Assembly: GCF_900143065.1 (NCBI RefSeq)
Contig: NZ_FRCX01000003.1
Span: forward strand, 434,001-498,000
DNA: 64,000 bases
Direction: 5' to 3'
Source: Duganella sacchari
Lineage (GTDB): Bacteria; Pseudomonadota; Gammaproteobacteria; Burkholderiales; Burkholderiaceae_D
Below are positions 54,355-63,871 of this stretch, one piece after another (within the stretch, counting starts at the first letter, position 1; the number at the start of each line of letters is the position of its first letter). A program made the position numbers and the translations under genes. The notes under the pieces are model-generated. The model was not told where the DNA came from and made no database searches. It saw only the letters and a list, made by a program, of their open reading frames with translations.

Positions 54355-55329
54355 ATGAATCCCATCGATATCTGGCTGCTGGTCTATCCCGGCTTTACTT
54401 TGCTGGACGCCGCCGGCCCCGCGCAGGTGTTTTCTTCGGCCAATGACGAGGCGTGCGATGCCGGCTTGCCGCCGCCTTACCGGATTCAGATGATTTCGGC
54501 CGATGGCGGCCTGGTCGCCTCCACTTCGGGCGTGGCGTTGCAGACTGCGCCGTTGCCGCGCGACGGCCTCGGCGGGGCGACCTTGATTGTTTCCGGCGGC
54601 CGCGGCCTGGAGTGCGATGCCAGTCCGGCGCTGGAACCGTCGCTGGTGGCCTGGGTGCGGCAGGCGGCCGCCACGGTGGGGCGTTGCTGCTCGGTCTGCA
54701 CGGGGGCGTTTGTGCTGGCCCGCACGGGACTGCTGGATGGCCGGCGGGCGGTCACGCATTGGCAGGACGCGGCGGCGCTGCAAGCCCAGCACCCCGCCAT
54801 TACGGTGCAGGAGGATGCGATCTATATTAGAGATGGCGCGCTGTACACCTCGGCCGGGATTGCTGCGGGCATGGATCTGGCCCTGGCGCTGGTGGAAGAG
54901 GACCTGGGCCGCGCCGCCGGGCTTGCGGTGGCCAAGCGGCTGGTGGTGTTTTTCAAGCGGCCCGGCGGCCAGCGCCAGTTCAGTTCGGAGCTGCTGGCGC
55001 AGGCTGATCCGCAGGGCTTGCATGGCCAGCTGACGGGCTGGCTCAGGCAGCGGCTCGCGCAGCAGCTGGATGTGGAGCAGATGGCGGCGGCGTTTGCGCT
55101 GTCGGTACGCACGCTGCACCGGCGTTTGCAGCAGGAGGCGGGGATTTCGCCGGCCCAGCTGTTGTTAAGGCTGCGCATGGAGGCCGCTTGCGCGCTGCTG
55201 GAAAAGCCGGGCATGACGGTCAAGCGCGCTGCCCACCAGAGCGGCTTCGGCAGCGAGTACAATCTGCGGCGCGCGTTTGCCGCGCAGCTGGGGGTGGCGC
55301 CCAGCGATTATCAATCTCGCTTTGGATGA
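54355..55329 (+). CDS. GlxA-family transcriptional regulator (DJ-1 domain + AraC HTH)
   Basis: The 324-residue protein has a DJ-1/PfpI-like sensor domain (1-190; WLLVYPGFTLLDAAGPAQVF, CSVCTGAFVLARTGLLDGRRAVTHW) and a C-terminal AraC pair of helix-turn-helix motifs (LDVEQMAAAFALSVRTLHRRLQQ; RAAHQSGFGSEYNLRRAF). Start ATG 54355 (MNPIDIW). It probably controls the divergent DJ-1 gene and the small membrane protein whose start overlaps its stop. Confidence 0.92.
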   Translation: MNPIDIWLLVYPGFTLLDAAGPAQVFSSANDEACDAGLPPPYRIQMISADGGLVASTSGVALQTAPLPRDGLGGATLIVSGGRGLECDASPALEPSLVAWVRQAAATVGRCCSVCTGAFVLARTGLLDGRRAVTHWQDAAALQAQHPAITVQEDAIYIRDGALYTSAGIAAGMDLALALVEEDLGRAAGLAVAKRLVVFFKRPGGQRQFSSELLAQADPQGLHGQLTGWLRQRLAQQLDVEQMAAAFALSVRTLHRRLQQEAGISPAQLLLRLRMEAACALLEKPGMTVKRAAHQSGFGSEYNLRRAFAAQLGVAPSDYQSRFG

Positions 55330-55724
55330 TGATGCTGGAATTCGAAAAATGGCTGGCTCGGGTATTGCTGCTGAATAGCGCGCTGGCGCTGGGTGTCTCG
55401 CTGGGGCTGCTTGGAGAGCCGCTCAGCGGCACTGGCTTGCATCTGGTGTTTGGTGCCGCGTTGCTGGGCTTTCTCTCGGCCGTGTTGTCGCTCAAGCGCT
55501 GGCTGCCCGGCCTGTGGGGCGGCGCGCTTTATTACCTGCTGCAGGTGGCCAGTTATTTTCCCTTCGATGGCAGCGCGTCGTTTAGCGTCAAGGCTGGCGT
55601 CAGCATTGGCCTGGTGCTGCGTTTCCCCAACGCAGTGGTGGTGCTGAATATGGTGGCCCTGCTGCTGCTGGCAGCGACGATGGCGGTGCTGGTCTGGCGT
55701 CAGCGCACCAAATTGTCAAATTGA
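55326..55724 (+). CDS. Hypothetical four-helix membrane protein
   Basis: A 132-residue, strongly hydrophobic protein with about four membrane segments (VLLLNSALALGVSLGLL; LVFGAALLGFLSAVLSL; GALYYLLQVASYFPF; AVVVLNMVALLLLAATMAVLVW). The first of three ATG codons overlaps the regulator's stop. I do not recognise the family. Confidence 0.75.
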   Translation: MMMLEFEKWLARVLLLNSALALGVSLGLLGEPLSGTGLHLVFGAALLGFLSAVLSLKRWLPGLWGGALYYLLQVASYFPFDGSASFSVKAGVSIGLVLRFPNAVVVLNMVALLLLAATMAVLVWRQRTKLSN

Positions 55725-56217
55725 CAGCGATTTATCCCGCTGTTCTGTCATCTGCCTGTCATACCGCCACGTCAAAATAGCCGTACGGATACTTTTTTCC
55801 GTAGTGGAACTTATTTCTTCTACCAATGAGTTACACTTATGAAAATGGCTGCCAGGCAATTATTATGAAACCATAATATTGCCAGGAAGTGGTTGCGACT
55901 TGACGACATTCCGGCAAAAAGTTCCTGACGGCAATTAGACTTCGCTATAATGTGAGGTCCAATAGTCCCGAATTTACTGCGCTCGGGAACTGCTGTAGGC
56001 CTTAAGTTTTACCCGTATAAAAGTTTACTTAATGGAATCCAGATTTCCGTCGTTATATACACTGCGGAGCTGTTTTTACCGCATAAGTGGGCAATAAAAC
56101 TTGCCAATAAGTATACATAAATACGTAATGATGTCCTAACAGGGCTTGGGGCCAGATCAGGCTGGCACTCAGGTTGCTATCTGCGCAAAAAAACGTAGTA
56201 CCTCCAGGAGAAATACA
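55725..56217 (+). promoter_or_regulatory. Long leader/promoter region of the giant repeat protein
   Basis: About 490 bases without a supported gene, AT-rich for this genome. It contains a Pho-box-like site (55745-55762), an inverted pair around 55857-55881 (CAATTATTATG with CATAATATTG), a TATAAT at 55946-55951 with a -35-like TTCCTG 18 bases before it, and the small stem TCCCGA/TCGGGA near 55965-55985. The ATG at 56218 has an AGGAG site 8 bases upstream. If transcription starts near 55958 the leader is about 260 nt. Confidence 0.45.
55745..55762 (+). promoter_or_regulatory. Consensus Pho box (two CTGTCAT repeats)
   Basis: CTGTCAT-CTGC-CTGTCAT carries both 7-bp repeats exactly with the 4-bp spacing of PhoB sites. 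Ten bases downstream lies CAAAAT (55773-55778), a weak -10. No gene starts within 400 bases except the repeat protein at 56218, so the output may be its long leader or a small RNA. Confidence 0.5.
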
Positions 56218-59200
56218 ATGGGTTTCGCGTCTACCTTAACCACGGCACAGCTGGCTGCGCTGAGTACAAACTTCGTCGCTTCGATCAGCACCGAAGACAT
56301 TGTGGCCTTCAGCTCTGATCAGCTACAGGCATTCACGACGGCTCAAATTCCTGCGTTCACGACCGCCCAGCTGGCGGTTGGCTTTGGTACTGCGCAAGCC
56401 GCAGCGCTGACCTCCACCCAGGTCGGCGCACTGAAATCGACCCAGGTCGCCGCGCTGCGCACCGCCAGCTTTGCCGCCTTGTCGACTGGCGACATCGCCG
56501 CGCTGGCGACCAGCGCACTGGCTGGCGTTACCACCAGCCAGATCAAGGCCCTCACCACTGACCAGGTGGTCGCACTGACCACCAGCCAAGCCTCCTCGCT
56601 GAGCACCGCGCAAGTCGCCGCCCTGAATACCGGCGCCATCGCTGCCATGGAAACCGCGGATCTGGCCGCCGTTTCCACCGCAGCGATCGCGCAACTGAGC
56701 ACCGCCCAGGTTGCCGCCCTGACCACCGCGCAGATCAACAACCTGTCGACCAATGCGCTGTCGGCCCTGAGCACCAACGCCATTTCGGCCCTGAGCACCG
56801 ATCAGGTGGTGGCGCTGACCTCGAATGAAATCGCCAGCCTGAGCACTGGCCAGATCGCCGCCCTGTCGAGCCGTTCGCTGGGCGCGATCGAAACCGCCGA
56901 CCTGGCCGGCCTGAGCACCAAAGATATTGCCGCGCTGCGCAGCGCGCAAGTTGCCGGCCTGACGACCGCTCAGATTGCCAACCTGTCGACCAACCAGGTC
57001 AACGCCTTCACCACCACCGTGCTGGCCAGCCTGAGCACCAACCAGGTTGTCGCGCTGACGTCGCAGCAAGCTGGCGCGCTGAATAGCAGCCAGGTTGCCG
57101 CCCTGAGCACCAACGCGGTTGGCGCACTGGAAACGGCTGATGTGGCCGCACTGGCCACCGCTGCCATCGCCGGCCTGAGCACTGGCCAGATGAAAGCGCT
57201 GGACAGCGCGCAAGTGGTGGCGCTGACCACCGCACAAGCCGCCGCGCTGAGCGCGGTTCAGGTGGCCGCACTGGGCACGTCCGAACTGTCGGCCATGGAA
57301 ACCGCCGACCTGAGCGTCCTGAAAACCGCTGCCATCGCTGCCCTGAGCACCGCGCAGGTATCGACGCTGACCACCGGCCAGGTGACCAGCCTGGCGACCG
57401 GCGCGATTGCTGCGCTGAGCACCGCCGGCATCGCTGCACTGACCACCAACCAGATCGTTGCGCTGAGCTCGCAACAACTGGCCGCCTTCAGCACGTCGCA
57501 AGTGTCGGCGCTGAGCAGCAACAGCATCGGCGCGATTGAAACCGCCGACCTGGTTGGCCTGAGCACCAGCGCCGTCTCCGCCCTGCGCAGCGCGCAGCTG
57601 GTGGGCCTGACCACCGGCCAGGTAGCCTCGCTGTCGACCAGCCAGGTCGCTGCGCTGACCTCGGCGGCTGTGGCCGCACTGAATACCGCCCAGGTCGTCG
57701 CCCTGACCACCCAGCAAGCCAGCATCCTGAGCACCGCGCAAGTGGCGGCACTGGGCACCGCTGCCGTGGCTGCCCTGGAAACCGCGGACTTTGCCGCACT
57801 GTCGACCAATGCCGTTGCCGCCCTGACCACCAACCAGGTCAAGGCACTGACCAGCGACCAGGTGGTTGCGCTGACCACCGGCGAAGCCGCCGCGCTGACC
57901 ACCGGCCAGGTGGCTGCCCTGAGCACCACCGCGATTGCCGCGATGGAAACCGCCGACCTGAGCGCACTGAAAACCGCCGCCATCACCGCGCTGACCACCG
58001 CGCAAGTGTCGTCGCTGACCACCAGCCAGGTATCGTCGCTGGCCACCGGCGCGGTAGCTGCGCTGAGCACCGCTGGCGTGGCCGCACTGACCACCAACCA
58101 GATCGTCGCACTGAGCTCGCAGCAGCTGGGCGCGCTGAGCACCGGCCAGGTGTCGGCGCTGAGCAGCAACAGCATCGGCGCGATCCAGACCGCTGACCTG
58201 GTAGGCCTGAGCACGGCAGCGATTGCTTCGCTGCGCAGCGCCCAGCTGGTGGGTCTGACCACCGGCCAGGTGGCTTCGTTGCTGACCAGCCAGGTTGCGG
58301 CACTGAGCTCGGCGGCCATCTCGGCCCTGAACACCGCCCAAGTGGTCGCCTTGACCACCCAGCAAGCGAGCATCCTGAGCACCGCGCAAGTGACCGCGCT
58401 GGGCACCGCTGCCGTGGCTGCGCTGGAAACCGCTGACTTCGCCGCACTGTCGACCGGCGCTGTTGCCGCGCTGACCACCAATCAAGTCAAAGCACTGACC
58501 AGCGATCAGGTCGTGGCGCTGACCACCACCGAAGCCGCCGCGTTGACCACCGGCCAAGTCGCCGCACTGAGCACCACCGCGATTGCCGCGATGGAAACCG
58601 CTGACCTGAGCGCACTGAAAACCGCCGCCATCAGCGCGCTGACCACTGCACAAGTGTCCGCACTGACCACCGGCCAGGTCACCAGCCTGGCGACTGGCGC
58701 GATTGCCGCGCTGAGCACCGCTGGCGTAGCGTCGCTGACCACCAACCAGATCGTGGCGCTGAACTCGCAACAACTGGGCGCGCTGAGCACCGGCCAGGTA
58801 ACGGCCCTGAGCAGCAACAGCATCGGCGCGATTGAAACCGCTGATCTGGTGGGCCTGAGCACTGGCGCGATTGCCGCGCTGCGCAGCGCCCAGCTGGTCG
58901 GTCTGACCACCGGCCAGGTCGCTGCCCTGTCGACCACGCAAGTGGCCGCACTGACCTCGGCCGCGATCTCGGCCCTGAACACGGCACAAGTGGTGGCACT
59001 GACCAGCCAGCAAGCCAGCATCCTGAGCACCGCGCAAGTCACTGCGCTGGGCACCGCAGCAGTCGCTGCGCTGGAAACCGCTGACTTTGCCGCACTGTCG
59101 ACCAACGCAGTTGCTGCGCTGACCACCAACCAGGTCAAGGCACTGACCAGCGACCAGGTTGTCGCCCTGACCACCGGTGAAGCCGCTGCGCTGACCACCG

Positions 59201-62200
59201 GCCAGGTCGCTGCCTTGAGCACCACCGCGATTGCCGCGATGGAAACCGCTGACCTGAGCGCACTGAAAACCGCTGCGATCAACGCCCTGAGCACGGCGCA
59301 AGTGTCGTCGCTGACCACCAACCAGGTCACCAGCCTGGCGACCGGTGCAGTGGCTGCCCTGAGCACTGCCGGCGTGGCCGCATTGACCACCAACCAGATC
59401 GTGGCGCTGAACTCGCAACAACTGGGCGCTCTGAGCACCGGCCAGGTGTCGGCGCTGAGCAGCAACAGCATCGGCGCGATCCAGACCGCCGACCTGGTGG
59501 GCCTGAGCACCGGCGCGATTGCCGCCCTGCGCAGCGCCCAGCTGGTCGGTCTGACCACCGGCCAGGTGGCTGCCCTGTCGACTACCCAGGTGGTGGCACT
59601 GAGCTCGGCCGCCATCTCGGCCCTGAACACCGCCCAGGTGGTAGCACTGACCAGCCAGCAAGCCAGCGTACTGAGCACCGCGCAAGTCACCGCGCTGGGC
59701 ACCGCTGCGATTGCCGCACTGGAAACTGCCGACTTTGCCGCACTGTCGACCAACGCGGTTGCCGCGCTGACCACCAACCAGGTCAAAGCACTGACCAGCG
59801 ACCAGGTCGTGGCCCTGACCACCGGCGAAGCCGCCGCCCTGACCACCGGCCAGGTCGCCGCGCTGAGCACCACCGCGATTGCCGCGATGGAAACCGCTGA
59901 CCTGAGCGCACTGAAAACCGCTGCCATCAACGCCCTGAGCACGGCGCAAGTGTCGTCGCTGACCACCGGCCAGGTGACCAGCCTGGCGACCGGTGCAGTG
60001 GCTGCCCTGAGCACCGCTGGCGTGGCATCGCTGACCACCAACCAGATCGTGGCGCTGAACTCGCAACAACTGGGCGCGCTGAGCACCGGCCAGGTGACCG
60101 CGCTGAGCAGCAACAGCATCGGCGCGATTGAAACCGCTGACCTGGTGGGCCTGAGCACCGGCGCCATCGCTGCCCTGCGCAGCGCCCAGCTGGTCGGCCT
60201 GACCACCGGCCAGGTCGCTTCGCTGTCGACCAGCCAAGTTGCCGCACTGACCTCGGCCGCGATCTCGGCCCTGAACACCGCACAAGTGGTGGCACTGACC
60301 AGCCAGCAAGCGAGCATCCTGAGCACCGCGCAAGTGGTCGCGCTGGGCACCGCTGCTGTCGCCGCACTGGAAACCGCTGACTTTGCCGCGCTGTCGACCA
60401 ACGCTGTTGCTGCGCTGACCACCAATCAGGTCAAGGCACTGACCAGCGACCAGGTCGTGGCGCTGACCACCGGTGAAGCCGCTGCGCTGACCACCGGCCA
60501 AGTCGCTGCACTGAGCACCACCGCGATTGCCGCGATGGAAACCGCTGATCTGAGCGCACTGAAAACCGCTGCGATCAACGCCCTGAGCACGGCGCAAGTG
60601 TCGTCGCTGACCACCAACCAGGTGACGAGCCTGGCGACCGGTGCAGTGGCTGCCCTGAGCACCGCCGGCGTGGCCGCACTGACCACCAACCAGATCGTGG
60701 CGTTGAACTCGCAACAACTGGGCGCCCTGAGCACCGCGCAAGTGACCGCGCTGAGCAGCAACAGCATCGGCGCGATCCAGACCGCCGACCTGGTGGGCCT
60801 GAGCACCGCGGCCATCGCGTCGCTGCGCAGCGCCCAACTGGTGGGCCTGACCACCGGCCAGGTGGCTTCGCTGTCGACCACCCAGGTGGTGGCACTGAGC
60901 TCGGCGGCCATCTCGGCCCTGAACACCGCCCAGGTGGTGGCACTGACCAGCCAGCAAGCCAGCGTGCTGAGCACCGCGCAAGTCACCGCGCTGGGCACCG
61001 CTGCGATTGCCGCGCTGGAAACCGCCGACTTCGCCGCGCTGTCGACCGGCGCCGTAGCGGCCCTGACCACAAACCAGGTCAAGGCACTGACCAGCGACCA
61101 GGTCGTGGCGCTGACCACCACCGAGGCTGCCGCGCTGACCACCGCGCAAGTGGGCGCGCTGAGCACCAACGCCATCGCCGCCATGGAAACCGCGGATCTG
61201 GCGGCACTGAAAACTGCTGCCATCGCGGCCCTGAGCACCGGCCAGGTGGCTGCGCTGAGCACCAATCAGATCACCAGCCTGGAAACGGAAGCGATCGCGG
61301 CCCTGAGCACGGCCGGCGTGGCGTCGCTGACCACCAACCAGATCGTGGCGCTGAATTCGCAGCAGATCGGCACGCTGAGCACCGCGCAAACCGTGGCGCT
61401 GAGCTCGGCCAGCATCGGTGCGATTGAAACGGCTGATCTGGCCGGTCTGAAAACCAGCCAGATCGCTGCGCTGCGCACCGTCCAGCTGGCGGGCCTGAGC
61501 ACCGGCCAGGTGGAGTCGCTGTCGACCGCGCAAATCACCGCGCTGAGCACCGGCTCGATCAACGCGCTGAGCACCAACCAGATCGTGGCGTTGAGCACGC
61601 AGCAAGCGGCCGCGCTGAGCGCCGCCCAGGCTGCCGCGCTGAGCGCTGCCGGTCTGGCGGCCATGGAAACGGCGGACTTTGCCGCCCTGTCGACCGCTGC
61701 CATCGCCGCGCTGACCAGCAACCAGATCAAAGGCCTGACCACCAACCAGGTCGTGGCCCTGACCACCGGTGAAGCGGCTGCGCTGACCACCGGCCAGGTA
61801 GCCGCACTGGCCACCAGCGCGATTGCTGCGCTGGAAACCGCTGACCTGGCGGCGATCAAAACCGCCGCGATTGCCGCACTGGGCACCGCCCAGGTGGTGG
61901 CACTGACCACCAACCAGGTCAACAGCCTGGCCACCGGTACGCTGGCCGCGCTGAGCACCAGCAGCATTGCCGCACTGAGCACCGACCAGATCGTGGCGCT
62001 GAGCTCGCAGCAACTGACCGCGCTGAGCACCAACCAGTTCGTGGCGCTGAGCTCGAACAGCATCGGTGCGATCCAGACTGCCGACCTGGCAGGCCTGAGC
62101 ACCACCGACGTGGCGGTACTGCGCAGCAGCCAGCTGGCCGGTCTGACCACCAGCCAGGTGGTTGCCCTGAGCACCAGCCAGGTCGCCGCGCTGTCCTCGG

Positions 62201-63456
62201 CGTCCTTCGCTTCCGGCCTGACCACGGCGCAGATCGCCGCACTGACCACCGCCCAGGCAGCAGCGCTGGCGACGGCCCAGGTGGCGGCACTGTCGACCCG
62301 CAATCTGGCCGCACTGTCGACCGATGCACTGGGCGCGCTGAGCACCCAGGACATCGCGGCACTGACCACCTCGCACATGGCAGCGCTGAATTCGGCGCAA
62401 GGCGTGGGCCTGACCTCGAACCAGGTCGCCGCGCTGAGCACCGCGCAAGTGGTGGCGCTGTCGACCGCAGCACTGAATGCACTGGAAACCGGCGACTTCG
62501 TGGCCCTCAAAACCAGCGCGATCCGTGCCCTGACCACCACCCAGATCAAGGCGCTGTCGACCAACGACATCCACGCAATGAGCACCACGCAGGCGGCGGC
62601 GCTGACCACTGTCCAGCTGAACGCCATGAGCTCGGACCAGTCGCATGCGATGACCACCGACCAGATCGCGGTGCTGACCCCGATCATGCTGGACCTGAAC
62701 GGTGACGGCATCCAGACCCTGGCGCGCAGCGCTGGCGTGCAGTTCGACCACCTGGCCAACGGCACCAAGCTGAGCACCGGCTGGGTTGGCGGCGGCGACG
62801 GTCTGCTGGCGCTGGACCGCAACCATGACGGCATCATCAACGATGGTAGCGAGCTGTTCGGTTCGGGCACCACGCTGGCCAACGGCAAGAAAGCCGACAA
62901 TGGCTACCAGGCCATGGCCGAACTGGATACCAACGGCGACGGTGTGATCGATGCCAAGGATGCCGAGTTTGCCGACCTGCGCGTCTGGGTCGATGCGAAT
63001 GCCGACGGCGTCAGCCAGGCGGATGAACTGAAGTCGCTGGCCGACCTCGGCATCACCAAGCTGAACCTGGATGTCAAGAAAGACAACACGGTCAACAATG
63101 GCAACATCATTGGCCTGACCTCGACCTACGAGACGGCCGATGGCGCCAGCCACGCGGCAGCCGACGTCTGGTTCCAGGTGGCGCCGGTGGCTCAGCTGAG
63201 CAGCAATGTCAGCAGTCTGAGCCAGGCACTGGCTTCGTTCAGCAGCCCGGCGCCGGCAGCACCGGCGGCCAAGCTGGAAGTGCCAGGCCAGAGCGTGAAC
63301 GGCGGCGCGGCCCAGCTGGCGGCGGCAATGCGCCAGTTCGATGCCGACGGCAAACCGACCCTGAGCAGTACGCAGGCGGCCAGCGACAGCGAGCTGCGTC
63401 TCAAAGCGCTGCAGTCCGGCGCTGCGCACGGCATCCTGGCGGTGCCAGGCAAGTAA
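56218..63456 (+). CDS. Giant octapeptide-repeat protein with C-terminal calcium-binding (dockerin/EF-hand-like) region
   Basis: The 2,412-residue protein begins MGFASTLTTAQLAALSTN and consists, from residue about 6 to about 2155, of octapeptides of the form [AGS]-L-[ST]-T-x-[QA]-[VIL]-x, roughly 268 copies. Positions 3-6 look like helix N-capping boxes (S/T-x-x-Q), so short helical turns stacked in a superhelix are plausible; a beta-solenoid is the alternative. After the repeats come four acidic Ca-binding-like loops (DLNGDGIQT, DRNHDGIINDGSELFG, DTNGDGVIDAKD, DANADGVSQADEL) of the type found near the C-termini of type-I-secreted proteins. No N-terminal signal and no RTX nonapeptides. Probably a secreted surface or matrix protein (inference). 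Start ATG 56218 with RBS AGGAG. Confidence 0.9.
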   Translation: MGFASTLTTAQLAALSTNFVASISTEDIVAFSSDQLQAFTTAQIPAFTTAQLAVGFGTAQAAALTSTQVGALKSTQVAALRTASFAALSTGDIAALATSALAGVTTSQIKALTTDQVVALTTSQASSLSTAQVAALNTGAIAAMETADLAAVSTAAIAQLSTAQVAALTTAQINNLSTNALSALSTNAISALSTDQVVALTSNEIASLSTGQIAALSSRSLGAIETADLAGLSTKDIAALRSAQVAGLTTAQIANLSTNQVNAFTTTVLASLSTNQVVALTSQQAGALNSSQVAALSTNAVGALETADVAALATAAIAGLSTGQMKALDSAQVVALTTAQAAALSAVQVAALGTSELSAMETADLSVLKTAAIAALSTAQVSTLTTGQVTSLATGAIAALSTAGIAALTTNQIVALSSQQLAAFSTSQVSALSSNSIGAIETADLVGLSTSAVSALRSAQLVGLTTGQVASLSTSQVAALTSAAVAALNTAQVVALTTQQASILSTAQVAALGTAAVAALETADFAALSTNAVAALTTNQVKALTSDQVVALTTGEAAALTTGQVAALSTTAIAAMETADLSALKTAAITALTTAQVSSLTTSQVSSLATGAVAALSTAGVAALTTNQIVALSSQQLGALSTGQVSALSSNSIGAIQTADLVGLSTAAIASLRSAQLVGLTTGQVASLLTSQVAALSSAAISALNTAQVVALTTQQASILSTAQVTALGTAAVAALETADFAALSTGAVAALTTNQVKALTSDQVVALTTTEAAALTTGQVAALSTTAIAAMETADLSALKTAAISALTTAQVSALTTGQVTSLATGAIAALSTAGVASLTTNQIVALNSQQLGALSTGQVTALSSNSIGAIETADLVGLSTGAIAALRSAQLVGLTTGQVAALSTTQVAALTSAAISALNTAQVVALTSQQASILSTAQVTALGTAAVAALETADFAALSTNAVAALTTNQVKALTSDQVVALTTGEAAALTTGQVAALSTTAIAAMETADLSALKTAAINALSTAQVSSLTTNQVTSLATGAVAALSTAGVAALTTNQIVALNSQQLGALSTGQVSALSSNSIGAIQTADLVGLSTGAIAALRSAQLVGLTTGQVAALSTTQVVALSSAAISALNTAQVVALTSQQASVLSTAQVTALGTAAIAALETADFAALSTNAVAALTTNQVKALTSDQVVALTTGEAAALTTGQVAALSTTAIAAMETADLSALKTAAINALSTAQVSSLTTGQVTSLATGAVAALSTAGVASLTTNQIVALNSQQLGALSTGQVTALSSNSIGAIETADLVGLSTGAIAALRSAQLVGLTTGQVASLSTSQVAALTSAAISALNTAQVVALTSQQASILSTAQVVALGTAAVAALETADFAALSTNAVAALTTNQVKALTSDQVVALTTGEAAALTTGQVAALSTTAIAAMETADLSALKTAAINALSTAQVSSLTTNQVTSLATGAVAALSTAGVAALTTNQIVALNSQQLGALSTAQVTALSSNSIGAIQTADLVGLSTAAIASLRSAQLVGLTTGQVASLSTTQVVALSSAAISALNTAQVVALTSQQASVLSTAQVTALGTAAIAALETADFAALSTGAVAALTTNQVKALTSDQVVALTTTEAAALTTAQVGALSTNAIAAMETADLAALKTAAIAALSTGQVAALSTNQITSLETEAIAALSTAGVASLTTNQIVALNSQQIGTLSTAQTVALSSASIGAIETADLAGLKTSQIAALRTVQLAGLSTGQVESLSTAQITALSTGSINALSTNQIVALSTQQAAALSAAQAAALSAAGLAAMETADFAALSTAAIAALTSNQIKGLTTNQVVALTTGEAAALTTGQVAALATSAIAALETADLAAIKTAAIAALGTAQVVALTTNQVNSLATGTLAALSTSSIAALSTDQIVALSSQQLTALSTNQFVALSSNSIGAIQTADLAGLSTTDVAVLRSSQLAGLTTSQVVALSTSQVAALSSASFASGLTTAQIAALTTAQAAALATAQVAALSTRNLAALSTDALGALSTQDIAALTTSHMAALNSAQGVGLTSNQVAALSTAQVVALSTAALNALETGDFVALKTSAIRALTTTQIKALSTNDIHAMSTTQAAALTTVQLNAMSSDQSHAMTTDQIAVLTPIMLDLNGDGIQTLARSAGVQFDHLANGTKLSTGWVGGGDGLLALDRNHDGIINDGSELFGSGTTLANGKKADNGYQAMAELDTNGDGVIDAKDAEFADLRVWVDANADGVSQADELKSLADLGITKLNLDVKKDNTVNNGNIIGLTSTYETADGASHAAADVWFQVAPVAQLSSNVSSLSQALASFSSPAPAAPAAKLEVPGQSVNGGAAQLAAAMRQFDADGKPTLSSTQAASDSELRLKALQSGAAHGILAVPGK
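56245..62700 (+). repeat. 648-bp tandem super-repeat array (27 octapeptides per unit, about 10 units)
   Basis: The marker codons for ETADL/QTADL recur exactly every 648 bases: 56893, 57541, 58189, 58837, 59485, 60133, 60781, 61429, 62077. Each unit is 216 residues, 27 octads, with no insertion or deletion. Units from about 57541 to 61400 are nearly identical in DNA sequence; the outer units are diverged. The first and last units are partial or degenerate. Confidence 0.95.
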
Positions 63457-63472
63457 GCATCCCGCAGTAAGT

Positions 63473-63502
63473 CAAACGGCAGAGCAAACGCTCTGCCGTT
63501 TG
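63473..63502 (+). terminator. Hairpin terminator after the giant repeat gene
   Basis: Perfect 13-bp stem CAAACGGCAGAGC (63473-63485) with GCTCTGCCGTTTG (63490-63502), loop AAAC, 16 bases after the stop codon. No U-tract follows, so it may need Rho or act as a stability element. Confidence 0.65.
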
Positions 63503-63871
63503 TGTCTGGGGCGGCAAAAATGCAGTTGATTCTCATTGCCCCGAGTAAACAAAAAAACTTAATGCTTTTGAGAAAAAGGTCGCTTTGTACGTTCAGGCCA
63601 GCTAGCCCCGCAGATTTGTAGGGATGATTGGCCGAAACTATGCAGTAGAGCAAGGCCATTGAAATGTTAACGCAGGGCAAAAACAGCAGCGGCCGGTCCT
63701 AAAGTTGCTTCAAAGATTGACGTTAAGAACTAAAGCGCGCGAAATTAGTGTTGTCGCGTCAGTAATCCGCAGTAGATACCGCAAGAAAATTCAAGTTGGA
63801 GCCGCAGAAGGGTCTGCTGGCTCCATCATCTGTCCCGTTAAGAACTGTGTAGTGCCCCAAGGAGAATGGAA
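63503..63871 (+). promoter_or_regulatory. Upstream region of the second repeat-protein gene
   Basis: No supported gene in 369 bases. It holds an 11-bp direct repeat CGTTAAGAACT (63721-63731 and 63836-63846), a small hairpin GGAGCC/GGCTCC (63798-63824) and AT-rich stretches near 63550 suited to a promoter, which I could not place firmly. AAGGAG at 63859-63864 serves the next start codon. Confidence 0.4.

Noticed and set aside
56245-62700. CRISPR-like array
   Set aside because: The repeats are contiguous coding units without spacers.
56323-63429. A 2,368-codon open frame on the minus strand inside the giant repeat gene
   Set aside because: It mirrors the octad repeats, is Gly/Gln/Arg-rich with no RBS, and exists because the repeated codons lack stops in antisense.
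62690-63456. RTX toxin assignment for the giant protein
   Set aside because: No GGxGxDxxx nonapeptides are visible; only EF-hand-like loops support a link to type I secretion.
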